Origin: Cordia subcordata
Taxonomy: Eukaryota; Streptophyta; Magnoliopsida; Boraginales; Cordiaceae
Direction: 5' to 3'
NCBI GenBank assembly: GCA_028554755.1
Contig: JAPTOF010000002.1
Coordinates: 16,059,001 to 16,123,000 of the forward strand
DNA: 64,000 bases
In this document: one piece after another, positions 22,075 through 34,397 of the stretch
Position numbering within the stretch: the stretch's first letter is position 1
Layout: each line of letters begins with the position of its first letter
Notes under the pieces: model-generated
What the model saw: the letters and a program-made list of their open reading frames with translations, nothing else
What the model was told of the DNA's origin: nothing
Database searches by the model: none
Made by a program: the position numbers and the translations under genes

Positions 22075-22752
22075 AAATACTAGTACCAACAAGTGCGTGA
22101 TTGACGTATTGTATTAAAAAAAAAATGATACGAGTGTAATTTGTAATAATTGCGGATGGAAGCTTGACAAAACCCGTGCGCGGAGTAAGAATAGCGCATA
22201 TTGTGGAGGAGGAAGAATTTGGTTGCAAATGATAGCTGAAAGTGCTAATTAGAAACAGCTGGATCTTGCCAAATCTCCAACATCGCTATTAAAATAAAAA
22301 CTTGCGCATTTCTCCATGATCCATCACTCTTCCGCCGTACGATCTCGAGATCATTTTTCGTGTACGCTGTATTGGCACTTCTAATGCTTCGTGGATCACT
22401 ATGTAAGGATTATGAAGTTGATTCAGAATTGCAAGAAGATTTGACTTGTTTTTCTAAATGAGCAAGTATTTCATTAATACTAATAATCTCAAAACTTCAA
22501 ACAGTTAAAGGTTTTATGATAAAATGAACTTCCTAGACTATTAATGTGCTTGTTATATGCTTATTTAAAATCTTAAATTTGAGAAGTATATAAAATTATA
22601 TATTTTTTTAAAATTTAAGATTTCAAGTAAATATATAACAAAACAGTGTATGTTACAAAGCTTCCATCTATCACTAACCTCAAGATTTAAGAGGGATCTA
22701 TTAGTGTAAATATTAGTGTAAATTATATTACCTTATATATAAATTTTATGAT
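22075..22752. other. No gene; contains an AT hairpin
   Basis: No frame is supported. A stem-loop is formed by GTTATATGCTTATTTAAAATCTTAAATTT (22552-22580) and its imperfect complement AAATTTAAGATTTCAAGTAAATATATAAC (22610-22638), with about a 30-nt loop. It could be a small MITE remnant, but no flanking duplication was found. Confidence 0.4.
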
Positions 22753-22760
22753 GGTAAATC

Positions 22761-23640
22761 GTGTACAAATACATGCCAAAACACCTTGGTCGGGGCGTGA
22801 CTCTCAATATAATATTCTATTCACATATGCTAAATTCTGTAAGTCCTCATACTAGTCGATCTAAGATCTTAGTTGGAAATCTTACTTGCTTACCTATTTA
22901 CGATGTAAGCACAACCCACTTATACGCACCCACACGACCCCCAATACTCAAAAATATTTTACACGTTCCTAGTCTTTCCCACAATTTGTTGTCTATTCAT
23001 CATTTGTGTGCTGGCAACAATTGTTTGCCGTGTTTGATTCTGGCTCCTTTGATCTCAAGGACAGGACCACAAGCACTCTACTCCTTCATTCGACTAGCAG
23101 TAGTGATTTTCACCCTTACCAACTAGCAGTGTTTCACCAAATTTGCATGCATTGGTAGCTTATAAAACAAGCAAGGATGTTTGGCATCATGGATTAGGAC
23201 ATTTAAACTCATGGTTGCTCTCTTATTTATAGTCAAACAATTTGATCCAATATACTCATTCTTCTATTGACGCTTGTGTGGATTATAACTTGGGTAAAAA
23301 CACTTGGTTACTTTTCATCGTGCTACGACACCCTTTTTAATTGATTTATTTTGATGTTTGGACTTCCCTGGTCGCTTTCAATTTGGGGCATATATATTTT
23401 GTTGTGTTTGTTGATGATTTTTCGAGCTTTACACGGATTTTTCCAATGTTTCGCAAGTCCAAAGTTCTCATTCATTTTCGAAATTTTAAAAAGCAGGTTG
23501 AGACCATAAGTGAAGATGGTAGTGAATTTGATAACTATGCTTTTCATGAGTTTTTACGGGAACATGGAATTTTTTTCATAAGTCTTATCCAGATGCTCCG
23601 CAACAAAATAAAGTGGCCGAACAAAAGCATTGCCACATTT
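22761..23640 (+). pseudogene. Ty1/Copia protease-integrase remnant
   Basis: The plus strand shows ILHVPSLSHNLLSIHHLC near 22950-23010, the post-protease block of Copia elements (family pattern LHVP---NLLSV--L). It continues with VWHHGLGHLNS near 23180 (GAG_pre-integrase WH-RLGH), then C-x2-Y with GKN near 23273-23300, where the second zinc Cys has become Tyr. DVWTSL and YFVVFVDDFSSFTRIFPM near 23350-23445 form the start of the integrase core. EDGSEFDN and FLREHGI follow. Stops and frameshifts separate the pieces. RT and RNase H are absent downstream. This is a dead fragment in a different lineage from the minus-strand Copia remnant at 4880-8400. Confidence 0.67.
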
Positions 23641-24121
23641 AATTTCTGAAATCGCACACACTTTTCTTTTACATTCATATACACCAAATTTTCTTGCTGA
23701 TGACATTTTATCCCTAACCGATCCGGGAATGTACGTCGTAAAATGCTCCTCTATTGAGAAAGTACTAAAGTGCATTCTACGATTTTTCTCCTTTCTACAC
23801 GAAGTAAATAAAAGCACAAATGAAAAGTCTCAAAACCTTAGGTTGGAGGTCATATCAAATACAAGTCTGCCACCTCCACTGAATAATGTCATCCTAGCTT
23901 GAAATATCAATAAACGTCATTGTCTTTTGCAGGCCCAATCCATCCATGTCCACTTACAAATTTTTGTATAAAATGACTTGTCAACTATATATGCTTTACA
24001 AATACTAGTTTCCTGTCATGTCGTATAAATCTTGCCACAATTCCTTCTCGTGTTTTTGCAGAAAAATAGGAGACGCTAGACGTTCTCTATTGATATCTTC
24101 TAACTTATTGCTTCTTTTGGT

Positions 24122-24163
24122 TAAAAAAAAAAAAAAAAAAGAAGAAGAAGAAGAAGAAAAAAC
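24122..24163. repeat. Poly(A)/(GAA)n simple repeat
   Basis: A run of about 18 A is followed by (GAA)6-like units and more A. It may be the tail of a decayed retroposon, but no retroposon body was recognised next to it. Confidence 0.8.
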
Positions 24164-24521
24164 TACGAAGTTATTTCTGTTATGAAAAATGAAATAGTTG
24201 TACAATTGCAGGCAGAGCTTTCTACCGTTTTCCTTTATCTAAATTATGCTAGTTTGACCAAAAACAAAAATCTAAATTGTGGTAAAACTTTTACTAACGG
24301 TAAATAAGCCCCCAACTAGGGGAATATCACTAGACAAAATATAGGGCCAGCTGAGAAGAAATTTGTTAAGTAAGTCAAATAATTGTATCATTACTTTATC
24401 ACTAATAATTTTCTTATAATTTTGTAACAATATAAAAGAATTATTTACATCCAGTCGAAAAGCTAACGCTATGAAAATTCAAAGCTGCTGTCAATTGTAT
24501 TCTAAAGCTTTTAGTGTTATT

Positions 24522-24545
24522 CCCCGCCCCCCGCCCCCCCTCCCC
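24522..24545 (-). other. Candidate G-quadruplex (minus strand) / i-motif (plus strand)
   Basis: The plus strand reads C4-G-C6-G-C7-T-C4, so the minus strand has four G-runs of four or more with single-nucleotide loops. That pattern predicts a very stable parallel quadruplex. It is isolated in AT-rich DNA about 230 bp upstream of the 5' LTR of element B. Confidence 0.6.
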
Positions 24546-24774
24546 AACAAAGGGATCCCAATGCCAAGATTAGTTAAGAAATCATTTTAGGAGAAGTGCC
24601 CCTCTCATATCATTCTCCAAAATCTCCTGAATACCATACAGTGGACTTTTAAATAGATGACACCCAACTTGAAGTTTTAACCTATATAGTTTACTAACCA
24701 ATCGGCTCCTTTGTTAGCTTCTCTGTAGATATGTGTGATCGTGTAACCCATTTACAGCAATAGCATTATCCCCC

Positions 24775-25103
24775 TGATATGGGATCGGCCAGTACCACTG
24801 ACTTTATTGGAATCTTCCCGATGAAACCTCCCCAGATCATGCTTGACCGATCAACCCATGGGCATTTCCCGACTACGTGTCCCTTACCCCCAAATTATAA
24901 ATAGGACCCCTCTACACCCAAATAAGGTAACTCTATTCTAGACACATTATTCCATCCTCAAATTTACCCTAAAAGGAAGGTACTGACTTAGGCATCGAAG
25001 GTTCTTTAGCTGGTACCACACTGGTGCCTAGTTTCTTCTATTTTGTAGGTTAAATATGCCAAAGCAAGTCAACAAGAAGGTTGTCTAATGCTTCACAAGA
25101 TCA
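24775..25103 (+). repeat. Element B 5' LTR
   Basis: It begins TGATATGGGATCGGCC and ends AAGATCA. It pairs with 34149-34397 (TGATACGAGATCGACC...). A TATA-like ATTATAAATAGGAC (about 24893) is followed by the Tat-type LTR block GACTTAGGCATCGAAGGTTCTTTAGCTGGTACCACA (24984-25020, in parts). Relative to the 3' LTR it lacks about 60 bp before the TATA region. Confidence 0.8.
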
Positions 25104-25105
25104 AA

Positions 25106-25124
25106 TTGGCACCATCTGTGAGAA
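25106..25124 (+). other. Element B primer-binding site
   Basis: TTGGCACCATCTGTGAGAA lies two bases after the LTR end. It resembles the TTGGCGCCGTCTGTGGGAA-type site seen in many plant Gypsy elements, differing by G-to-A changes. The tRNA identity is not assigned. Confidence 0.6.
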
Positions 25125-25154
25125 TCAATCGATTTGATATCCCATTGAGTCTAC

Positions 25155-26540
25155 ATGGCTATTACTTGTAGCCAAGCTGCCGGTGCTTCTCAAGCCGGAG
25201 AAGAAGATGAAACTAGTGAGTGACAACAAACACAATATACACCACCATCTAAACCACACCTACGGCCTCATCGAGATCATCCCAATCGCCAAGACACCAA
25301 CCGGAGCCTACTACCGAGCATTTTACCTTTGCTCTGTCATCTTCAAGGCCAATGCAGCCAACAAACATAGCGCCGCCACCTTGCTCACCAGTCCAAATGG
25401 CGACAATAGCTAACATGTTTGCCAACGTTCAAAACTATATGAACCAAATCTTGTTTTCGCAAACCTAACCACCTACTTAACTATACACTTTCCCATTTCC
25501 AAACCCAAATCCACAAACAAATGCTAAAATCTCTGCACATATATAACAACCCACCCATCAACCACATTTGGATATGTAAGAGAAATCATTGTGTCAAGGG
25601 GACACGTCTACCAAAGCCTTGACGCCATCCACAATTTACACCCAACTTGCTCCAAACCTGTGGCCCATCAAAGCCATAAATGTAGAGGAATTTATTTATT
25701 GTCCATTGTTAGAAGAAATTATTAAGAAGCTAGTGCCAAGAGATTTTGTCATTCCAAAGCTATCATATTACAACGGTTTTGGGGACCTTGCCAATCATGT
25801 ATCAATGATCAACCACAAGATGTTGTTCCACAACACCACCGATGTTGCCCCATGCAAAGCATTTCCCACTACACTAGTGGGTTTCTCCTAAACATGGTAT
25901 GACGAACAATCACCACATTCAATCTACTCTTTCAAGTAGTTGGCAATATTAATGAACCGATTTGCTAGTGGGAAGATAGCACCAAAACCATCGACGTTTA
26001 TTATTGGTACGAGGCAGCAAAGCGGCAAAAATCTTTAGGCATTTGCCAAGAGGTTCAACAAAACAACCTTACAAGTGCCTAACTTGGTCGATTCAGTAGC
26101 AATGGAAGCTTTTATCCATAGGGTTCGACATGACAAATTATCTAGTTCCCTGACAAGGAAGAAACCGACTTCATTAACCGGCCTCATCACCAAGGTAGAA
26201 AAGTATATGCTAGTAGAACATGAGATATTGTCAAAAAGGGAATGGGAGAAAGAGTATGAGACAGAGAAGAACACAAGAAAGTAGAAGCAAAAACAATAAA
26301 AGTTGTACCAAGATTGGGTGGATTCGAAGCGAAAAAGAGAGAACTCGGAGGTGTTACGATGTTTACACACCCTTGAATGCCTCACAGATAGAAGTATTGA
26401 CAGCTTTGAAGCATGAACGAGATGTGAAGTGGCCCGATAAGATGAAAGGTAATCCCGATAAAAGGGATAAGAACAAATATTGCCATTTCCACAAAGATCA
26501 TCTCCATACCATAGATGAATGATAGAATTTGAAAGATGAG
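25155..26540 (+). pseudogene. Element B gag remnant
   Basis: An ATG at 25155 gives MAITCSQAAGASQAGEEDE, followed by broken frames. The gag core is open at 25589-25891 (YNGFGDLANHVSMINHKM...) and resumes as FAKRFNKTTLQV, VDSVAMEAFIHRV and LITKVEKYMLVEHE (26040-26220). The C-terminal knuckle of Tat type, YCHFHKDHLHTIDE (26478-26519), has its last cysteine position replaced by TGA at 26520-26522. Gag would package RNA in virus-like particles; this copy cannot make it intact. Confidence 0.7.
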
Positions 26541-26749
26541 ATTAAGTCGTTGATTAGAAAGGATAGACTGATGCAATTTATTAAACTGCAAGGTGAGGCT
26601 CTGAAAGAATGCCCTCACAGTCCGAGAAAAGGGAAGAAAGTGCTTGGGACAGTCAACATGATTTAGAGGGGATCAACGGTTAGAGAAGATTCAGCCACCA
26701 AAAGGAAGATACACATTTGATCATTACAAACTACTCCATCAAACAAGAT

Positions 26750-27120
26750 GAGGAGAATGGAAGATGCCATCTTCACCAGTAAGGATCTAATTGGAATCTC
26801 GGTAAATCATAATGACCCTCTTGTCATTACAATTATCTTGGCTAACTCTGAAGTGCATAGGATGTTAGTAGATACTAGTAATGTAGTCGATGTGCTGTAC
26901 TACAAAGAGTTTTAACAGCTGAATCTGGATCAAGCCGTAGTCACTCCATTGAAGCATCAGCTAATCGGCTTCTCTGGTAATAAGGTGTGGGCCGAAGAAG
27001 TGGTCAACCTCCCACTTAGCATCGGGGACAGAGATAGGTATGTTGATCTCCTTGTAGATGGTAATTAATTGCTCTAGCACAATCAATGAATCATCAAGTG
27101 GGTTACCCTTAACAAGCTGG
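26750..27120 (+). pseudogene. Element B aspartic protease remnant
   Basis: FTSKDLIGISVNHNDPLVI then EVHRMLVDTSNVVDVLYYKEF (26771-26913) match the Tat protease pattern F---D-----HNDALVI-----V-R-LVDGGSSADIL. The catalytic triplet reads D-T-S here. A stop follows directly (TAA after EF). Confidence 0.65.
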
Positions 27121-27539
27121 GGACCATAGTGTCAACCTATTATCAGACAATAAAATTCCTGACTACTGACGGAGTAATCACTGTGAGAGGAAATGAGCAT
27201 GACGCTAGAGTGTGCTATGCTACAATATTAAATCTGAAGAATGACCAAAAGAAGATTGAGAATATAATGGTGGAATTACTTAAAGATGATCCCAGGAGAG
27301 GAAGTCCAACTAAAAAGCTTAAGGCTATCGAGATTACGCAATCCAACAAAAAAACTTTCGGCAGAGCTGAGCAAAACAGAGGAATTCGACAAGGTATATC
27401 TGAATTTTTAACTCTAAATTTTGATATATTTGCTTGAGATCATGCTGATATCACAGGGATAGACCTCAAAATCATTGAGCATTGCTTAAATATCGACCTT
27501 AGCTATAAGTCAGTTCAACAAAAATGCCAACCATATAGC

Positions 27540-28150
27540 GCCAAGAAGAATCAAGCAATCCACGAACATGTGGAAAAATAGCTAAAAGCAAGTCACATTC
27601 AGGAAATAAAATACCCGGCATGGGTTTCAAATGTGGTAATAGTCAAAAAGGCCAATGAGAAGTGGAGACCCTACGTAAACTTCACTAACTTGAATAAAAC
27701 ATGTCCTAAGAACAGCGTCCCATTACCAGGAATTGATCAACTAGTTTATTCAACTGTAGGATTTGAAATGTCGCCATTCATGGATGCCGTCTTAGCTTAC
27801 AATCAAATTAAAATGGCACCAACCGATTAGCAGCAGACTACATTCATCACAAATCGCGGCCTCTACTATAATAAATAATGCCTTTTGGATTGAAAAATGC
27901 TACGATGACGTACCAATGCATGGTCAATATGGCATTTAAAGCCCAAATTGGTCAAAACGTAGAAGTGTGTATCAACGACATGCTTGTCAAAGGCAAGCAG
28001 GCATCACACCACATGTTTAACCTTAGTGAAGCTTTCAAAACAATGAGAAGGTTCAGCATCAAATTAAACCCTAAGAAATGTGTCCTTGGAGTACAAACGG
28101 GAAAATTCCTGGGCTTTATAGTGACACATCAAGGAATGGGCTAAGCCCAA
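27540..28150 (+). pseudogene. Element B reverse transcriptase remnant
   Basis: SHIQEIKYPAWVSNVVIVKKANEKWRPYVNFTNLNKTCPKNSVPLPGIDQLV (27588-27752) and FMDAVLAYNQIKM precede a stop at 27828-27830. MPFGLKNATMTYQCMVNMAF (from 27878) and VEVCINDMLVKGK follow. The catalytic YxDD box is C-I-N-D (27968-27979): the first aspartate is asparagine (AAC), which would abolish activity. Confidence 0.8.
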
Positions 28151-29130
28151 GAAGATTGAGGCTATACTCAATCTCAAGCCTCCCAGAATGGTACACGACG
28201 TACAACCATTGTCCAAAAAGATTACAACTTTGAGCAGATTCATGTTGAGAATAGCTGACCGATGTCCACCACTCTTTAAAATTCTTCGAAATCCAAAGGA
28301 TTTCAAATGGACTCCCAAATTCCAAGAAATATTTAAAGGGATCAAGTCTTACCTCACCAAGCCTCTGGTCTTTGCCAAACTAGAAGAAGGGGAGACATTA
28401 TTACTATACATTTCGAACTCCGACTTGGTAGTAGCAGCTGTCTTGATATAGACACTGTAGAAAGCTAAAGGCCAATTTTCTATGTTAGCAAAATGCTAAA
28501 GGGAGCACAACTCAGATACAGTAGCTTGGAAAAGTTAGCACTCGTATTGCGATGTCAGCCATAAAGCTGAAGCCCTATGTTAAGGCATACCCAATCATAG
28601 TAATAACTAATCAGCCTCTAAGGTAGGTACTACACAAGCCAGAATTATCAGGTCGATTGAGCTAGGACAGTATCGTATCAATTACTAGGCAAAGATCACG
28701 ATCAAGACTCAAGACTTAGCAGATTTTATGATAGAATATACCCAGCTAACAGAAAAGGTGATCGGAGAATAGAAGCTGTATATAGATGGGGCAGCCAGTA
28801 AAGCAGGATCGGAAGTAGGTATAATGATCGGGAAAACAAATGGGACCAAGTTGAAGTATGCCATTAAGTTCAAATTCAAAACAACAAATAAGGAGGCTGA
28901 GTATGAAGCATTGTTGTCAGGAATGAGGTTGCTAAAAAGAGCTGGGGGCAAAAACAGTCAAGGCTTACACAGATTTGCAACTGATCAAAGGACAAGTTAA
29001 TGGAACCTTCAAAGCTAAGGATGAAAAAATACGAGCATATCATAAACGAGTTAATGAAATGCTAGCACCCTTTTGAGACATTCTCGCCACAATAGACCTC
29101 GAGAGCAAACAACATCCAATCAGATACGCT
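28150..29130 (+). pseudogene. Element B RNase H and second RNase H remnant
   Basis: The first RNase H shows ITTLSRFMLRIADRCPPLFKILR, FKWTPKFQEIFKGIKSYLTKP and LLLYISNSDLVVAAVLI (28190-28451), then KMLKGAQLRYSSLEKLAL. The second domain starts EKLYIDGAASKAGSEVGIMI-like near 28775 and has KYAIKFKFKTTNKEAEYEALLSGMRL (28855-28935). This is the archaeal-type RNase H of Tat elements (Y-DGA----G-G, NN-AEYEAL--GL). Stops and a frameshift separate the parts. Confidence 0.75.
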
Positions 29131-29159
29131 GTTCAGATTGCCTCCACTTTTAAAGAAGA

Positions 29160-30440
29160 GGAAGTGATCAAAATTGAGAGGCTCATAGGACCATCAATCA
29201 GTATTTCACTTATAAATATCACTAATAAAATAGATTGGAGGTCCCTAATAGTGCAATATTTGCGACATGGTACCCTGCTAGAGACTGATCGAGAAGCATC
29301 GATGGTGATAAATGGATCATCGCAGTTTATCATACTCAAAGATCAGCTATACAAGCACACTATCAGGGGGCCATTGTTGAAGTGTGTAGGCAATTCAAAA
29401 GAAGAATATATTGTTAAGGAAATACATGAAGGGATGTATGGAAATCATTCTAGAGCGAGAGCTATGGCACAGAAAGTCATTCGCTGAGGATATTATTGGT
29501 TGACTATTGCAAAAGACATCAAGAAGATTGTTGAGAAATGAAACCGTTGCTAAAGAAATGCTAATGTCCAACATTTGGCAACGACAGTCCCAACCCCTAT
29601 AAGAAGCGTATGGCCGTTTGCTAAATGGGATCTTGACATTATTGGTCCTATGCCTATCAGGAAAACACAGCGAAAATTTGCATTTGTGGCTATAGATTAC
29701 TTCACAAAATGAGTTGAGGCAGAAGCAATAGCAATAATAACCTATAAAGTTACATGGAATTTCATTTGAAAGAAAATCATATGCCAGTTTGGTGTTCCGA
29801 AGACCATAATTACCGATCATGGGAGATAATCCAATTCGATTATCTTCAAGAATGAGCTATTAAGCAAAAGATTGATTTGCACTTTTCCTAAGTGGTGTAT
29901 CCTCAAGCGAATGGACAAATAGAGGTAACCAATAGAGCCATAGTGAATGCATTGAAAACGAAGCTTGAGAGGGCAAAAGGATAGTGGCCAGAGGTACTAT
30001 CAAAAGTTCTATGGGCATATCAGACGACTATCCATAATAGCATTGGAGAAACGCTGTTCAAAATGGCTTACGAATCGGAAGCAGTGATACTGATCAAGAT
30101 TTTATCTCCTATATTGCAGGTAAGGCACTTTGCTGAAAAGGAAAATGATGAGGTCTTGAAGATTGAGTTGGAATTTGCTTGAGAAAGTACGTGAAGATGT
30201 GCGCATCAAGAATGAGGAAAAAGAGGCTTTGAAACGACATTTGTTGGGAAGAATTAAGCCAAAGAGCATTGGCATAGGGGACATGGTCCTATGCAAACAC
30301 TAATTTTCCAAAGGCAACTTGAATAAGCTTGATGAAAATTAGGAAGGCTTCTACTCAGTAGTGAAGTTATTTGACCAAGAACCTTCAAATTGGCTGAGCT
30401 GATGGAACGTTGCTCTCTAATGCATAGAACTCAAAACACT
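29160..30440 (+). pseudogene. Element B integrase remnant
   Basis: The N-terminal zinc region shows EIHEGMYGNHSRARAMAQKVIR (29420-29487), then stop, GYYWLTIAKDIKK, and EK-stop-NRC, where the third zinc ligand Cys became TGA. Catalytic-core blocks are FAKWDLDIIGPMPI (29618-29660), AIDYFTK then TGA at 29710-29712, CQFGVPKTIITDHG (29782-29823) and PQANGQIEVTNRAIVNALK (29901-29957). C-terminal KSIGIGDMVL follows near 30260. The D-D-E residues can be read but the frame is broken. Confidence 0.78.
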
Positions 30441-30796
30441 TGAAAAACTACTATGTTTGATGACAAATGTCTTAACATTTTTTATGTGTTTGGTTCTATG
30501 CACACTTGCTTTTACTATATATTCTATTTATTCAATTAAACACTAGAATCAGTTTCTTATTGATAAGCTACATCAAACATACAGTAAAGCTAAAGGAATA
30601 ACAAGTTCCCGTGACAAACAATGGCATATCAAACACAAGCAAATATTCAGGCAAAAGAACAAATATATATAAATAACATAGCAGATAAAAGGCCATGTCT
30701 CAATTCAAATTAAAAACAAAAATTATTCAATGCAAAGTAAATAGAAAATAAATATTTTTAAATTAATACATATTTTTCAAAACATAAAATTAAGAA

Positions 30797-33525
30797 TCAA
30801 GCGGCGGGAGCAACAACAAGACTAACGACTATTCCCTCCACCTCTTCTTTAACCGTCATTACACCATTTTTTACATCACCTCCAGCACCAACCTCTAACA
30901 GCACCTTTCCTTTAACATCTACCACCAAGGAGACCTTTTCGGCGGTGACCAAAGCATTAATCATGACGACATCAAATGTCACTGCTGGGGGGTCGAGAAC
31001 AACATTTTCCAACACTCTAACATTAGCATTGGGGGCACCAGGAGATAGGACTAAGTCACTCAGCATAGCCTTGACCAAGGACTCAAGAGAGATAGAAGGA
31101 CCCTTCTACAGTAGCTCCACGGCCTTCTGTGCACTGGCTCATGCCACTCTCATATTGCACCACAACTTGCTCAAATAGCTTGGATTGGTACTCGAGAGAA
31201 ACCTTGTAGTCTCTTTGGCATTTTTGAGTTCTTCCTCCAGCTAAGTGGCACGGCAGGTGGCGAACTGGTTAGCCAATTGAAAGGCCTCCCTACCTAGACA
31301 AAGGCCCTCCATCTCATCCATCGCTTTTTTTAGGGCCATCTTCTAGTTATTGACTGAAGCCTCCATAGCCCCAATCTAGCCTTCTTTGATTAGGAGCTCC
31401 TCCTCTTTCTTGTTCATCTCCTTGACATGGTGATTTCTCAAGCTTTAGAGCACCGATAGGTGCCGTAACCTGGCGTTGTCCTTAGAGGCCTTCATCATGT
31501 CAATCTCCTTCCGAAGTCTATCTATTTCTGCTACATCAGCAGTGTTCAAGGAACAATTGGCTAGCTCATTCATTGTGTGATTGGAGGACTTGATCAGCTC
31601 TAGGGCCTCCGATAGAAAATCCCTAAACTAAAACAAGAAAAGAGGTAAGTAAATAAAGAGAAAAATTAAAGGAGAAGAGAGAAAAGATAAATAAATGGGA
31701 CTTACCCTATTGTTTGCGGTATCTAACATGCAGTAAAGGTCTAAGGTGCGGGCGGAGGTGACTGGGGTAGACATATTTTGACTTGGTACCTGAAAATTAA
31801 TCATCAAGATCTCTTGCAACCCCAATTATGCAATATTGCCAACTGTGATTGCCAACGGAGGAGATTGGGTTGAAGGTGATGATCTCTCTTTGTGTTCGGC
31901 GTGCAGTAAGACTCAACACTGTCGAGACGTGGAGGGTCCTTCCTATAATGTTGGAAGGGCCAGTTGTCCTCCGAGTCATTAAAAATCTCCTTGGAAGGAC
32001 GTTTGCTCCCCCAATCACAACTAGGGCTGGGGCGATGGGACAATTGCCCTCTTGAATGATAATGCCCTGAGTAGGTCATCTAGCTAAAGCACCTTGGTGG
32101 CCTTGAGAAGTGGGTTGATCAGAGCGATCTTCTTGGCCCTGCGGGTAAGGTATCTGAATAGCTTAGTTACCCTCATAATGCGCCTGAAGCTAGCGCTGCA
32201 TCTCTTCTTGTTGAGGGGTAAAGTGCTTTCTTTGTCAACCAGATATACTTGAAAAAGGAAAAACATAAAAAGAATAGTTTAAGCATCAGATATTGGAGAA
32301 ACCAAGTAAATAAAGCACTAAAAAGATAAGACTCTGACCATAGGTGATTGGCCATGGCAAAAATTCAAGGTATAGTCCGAAGGCCCTAACCATATTAAGG
32401 GCCTAGAAGGTGGGAAACAAGTCCCTTCCTATATCCCTCAAGGCGTTGTATCTCTCTTCCTTTCTTCGGGTGAGTTGGGAGAATTGTTTCAGCTTCTTCC
32501 CGATCCCACGAGTAACGTCCAAGTCGTAGCATTCTAGTTGAACACCCTACGGGCTGGGACAACTTATAAAAATGTACTTGTGATGCTAGCCCTTGTAGGA
32601 GGACAGGTTCCCTTTCGAAACTACCTATTAATTTCGTGCCACAATGTAATACCACCTCTTTTCTCAGTCTTGGTCAAGACGAAACATATAATGGAAAAGG
32701 TTGATGGAGGGCTTGATCTTATTCCCCATCGGGTACGAATACCATTCGATTAGAACAACCCAACCATTTGGGCACAACTAGTTTGGACAAAGCCCATAAT
32801 GGTTAAGGTAGTCACAGATGAACCTAAGAATGGGCAACCTTAAGCCCATGATAAAGAAGTCCTGGTAAAACGTGATCTCACCCTCCTCTCCTTCACAAGA
32901 CTACTCTCCAGGGTTGGGGAGTCTAATAACGTGGTCATTGGAAACCCCCCGATAAAACATTATATATTCCAAGATATTGGGGTCCTGCACTGGTTCTCTA
33001 GCCAAAGCATTGAATGGGGTGCCAACTCCCGCCACCATTGGGGCTTTCTCCATCGGGCCATCCTCGATATCAACATTTTCTATGCCCTTATCCTCAATAA
33101 GAGCCCTAGCACTGCCACCAGCATTTTCACGATCGGATGCCACAATTTCTTCCTCTCCTGATGAGTGATTCTCAGCCTGGGTAGAAGAATCAACAAGCTC
33201 ACTATCGGTTTCTCAGGGGATTGAGTATCTAGGTTTTTAATCCTACTACCAAGCATAACATTACTTGCAGAATCCATAGTCGAAGTGGTGCTAGTCGGAT
33301 AGAATTCCCTCCCAAAAAATTTAAAATAACGTCATCACCGAAGCTAAATACTAAAGCCTCTTCGAGAGAGTTGGGGTTATAAGGATCAGTGGCCCTGAGA
33401 TTGTCTAGGTGATCGAATTGATCTGAGAAGTCAAGGGAATCCTTAGTTCTACTATCTTCAGGAATAGACCTAAAAGGCAATAGAGCCTCTTCTTTATTCC
33501 TAGATGAGCTAGGGGTACTAGACAT
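30797..33525 (-). pseudogene. Element B antisense ORF (putative gypsy-type transposon domain)
   Basis: On the minus strand an ATG at 33523-33525 starts MSSTPSSSRNKEEALLPFRS. Downstream, in other frames, come FYRGVSNDHVIRLPNPGE (ending 32901) and then GEITFYQDFFIMGLRLPILR and FICDYLNHYGLCPN (about 32790-32870). This Pfam-like 'putative gypsy type transposon' domain is found in antisense ORFs of Tat elements. A long, charged coiled-coil-like part (EIDMMKASKDNARLRHL near 31500) and an open C-terminal piece (30797-31078) follow. Its function is unknown. The frame is interrupted but the homology spans about 2.7 kb between integrase and 3' LTR. Confidence 0.72.
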
Positions 33526-34129
33526 CCAAAATGCAAAAAGTGAGAAAGAGAAGAAAGAAAAAAAGAACATGAAGATTATATCACCAGAAATAATAAAAGG
33601 AAAAAAGAAGCAAAAATAAAGGGTTTAAGATGTGCGTACCTGAAGAGAGAGAAAGAAAAGCTTTTTTGTGAGAAAGGAACAACAACCCCTTAAAGAGGAT
33701 ATAACTATTGGAATAGCCACATTGGAGATACCTTGGAGCGACGGAGTGGAACTACTAAGAGTAAGAGTAAGAAGGAAAAGGATTTGAAGCAAAAGAGAAG
33801 AATCTGCTAAGTAAAATGCGAAGGCAAAGATAGAATACTAAAAATTGAAGCAAAAGAAATAAAATAGGTATCTATACCTCAAAACAAATGGATTTGAAAT
33901 TCAAAAATAGTGCCAAAGCACCGGTTAGGAGAAAGGACGCAGCTAAGAGGGCAACTCTGTCACGCATTTCCAAGAAACGCCATTATTGCAGACAGACGCT
34001 TCACTTCGTGCCATGCATGCACATACAAAAAGACAAGCTGATTTACCTTCACATGCTAGGAGCCGCAGAAAATGCCTAAGCATGAAATCTGATGATCGGG
34101 AGTCATTTGATGACATACTGATACGACAT

Positions 34130-34148
34130 GTCCCCAAATGGGGGCTAA
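34130..34148 (+). other. Element B polypurine tract region
   Basis: CCCCAAATGGGGGCTAA sits directly before the 3' LTR start TGATACG and is the expected position of the plus-strand primer. Confidence 0.6.
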
Positions 34149-34397
34149 TGATACGAGATCGACCAATACCAATGACTTTATCGAAATTTTCCAGATATGA
34201 ACTCCCCAAATCAGGCTTCACAAATCAACCCATGGACACTTCCTGATAATGTCTCCAACCAGCCTAATGGCTACCTATCCATCCATGAAAGATGACACGC
34301 GTCCTTCACCCCCAAACTATAAATAGGACCCTTTTATGCCCAAATAAGATAACTCCACTCTAGACACTTTATTCTATCCGTAAATATTTACACCCTA
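34149..34397 (+). repeat. Element B 3' LTR, truncated
   Basis: It begins TGATACGAGATCGACC and aligns with the 5' LTR through the TATA-like ACTATAAATAGGACCC (about 34314) to TTACACCCTA. Similarity stops at 34397, so the R/U5 end including the conserved GACTT-GGC-TC block is missing. It contains about 60 bp (TCTCCAACCAGCC... ) absent from the 5' LTR. Confidence 0.78.

Larger units (their letters stand above)
23641..24774. other. No gene; spacer with microsatellite and C-run cluster
   Basis: Apart from trailing Copia-like debris to about 23900, no coding frame is supported. It contains the A18(GAA)n tract at 24122-24163 and the C-run cluster at 24522-24545, described separately. Confidence 0.3.
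24775..34397 (+). mobile_element. Element B: Tat-lineage Gypsy retrotransposon, 3' LTR truncated
   Basis: Plus-strand order is: 5' LTR (24775-25103), primer-binding site, gag, protease, RT, RNase H, second RNase H, integrase, an antisense ORF on the minus strand, polypurine tract, 3' LTR (34149-34397, truncated). A second RNase H-like domain after the first, plus a long antisense ORF before the 3' LTR, marks the Tat group of non-chromoviral Ty3/Gypsy elements. All frames carry stops, so it is not autonomous. Since the 3' LTR lacks its end, a target-site duplication cannot be tested. Element C, of the same lineage, starts about 380 bp further on. Confidence 0.85.

Noticed and set aside
26035..26618. 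Minus-strand open frames opposite element B gag
   Set aside because: They are antisense shadows of the gag frame, unlike the genuine antisense ORF downstream of integrase.
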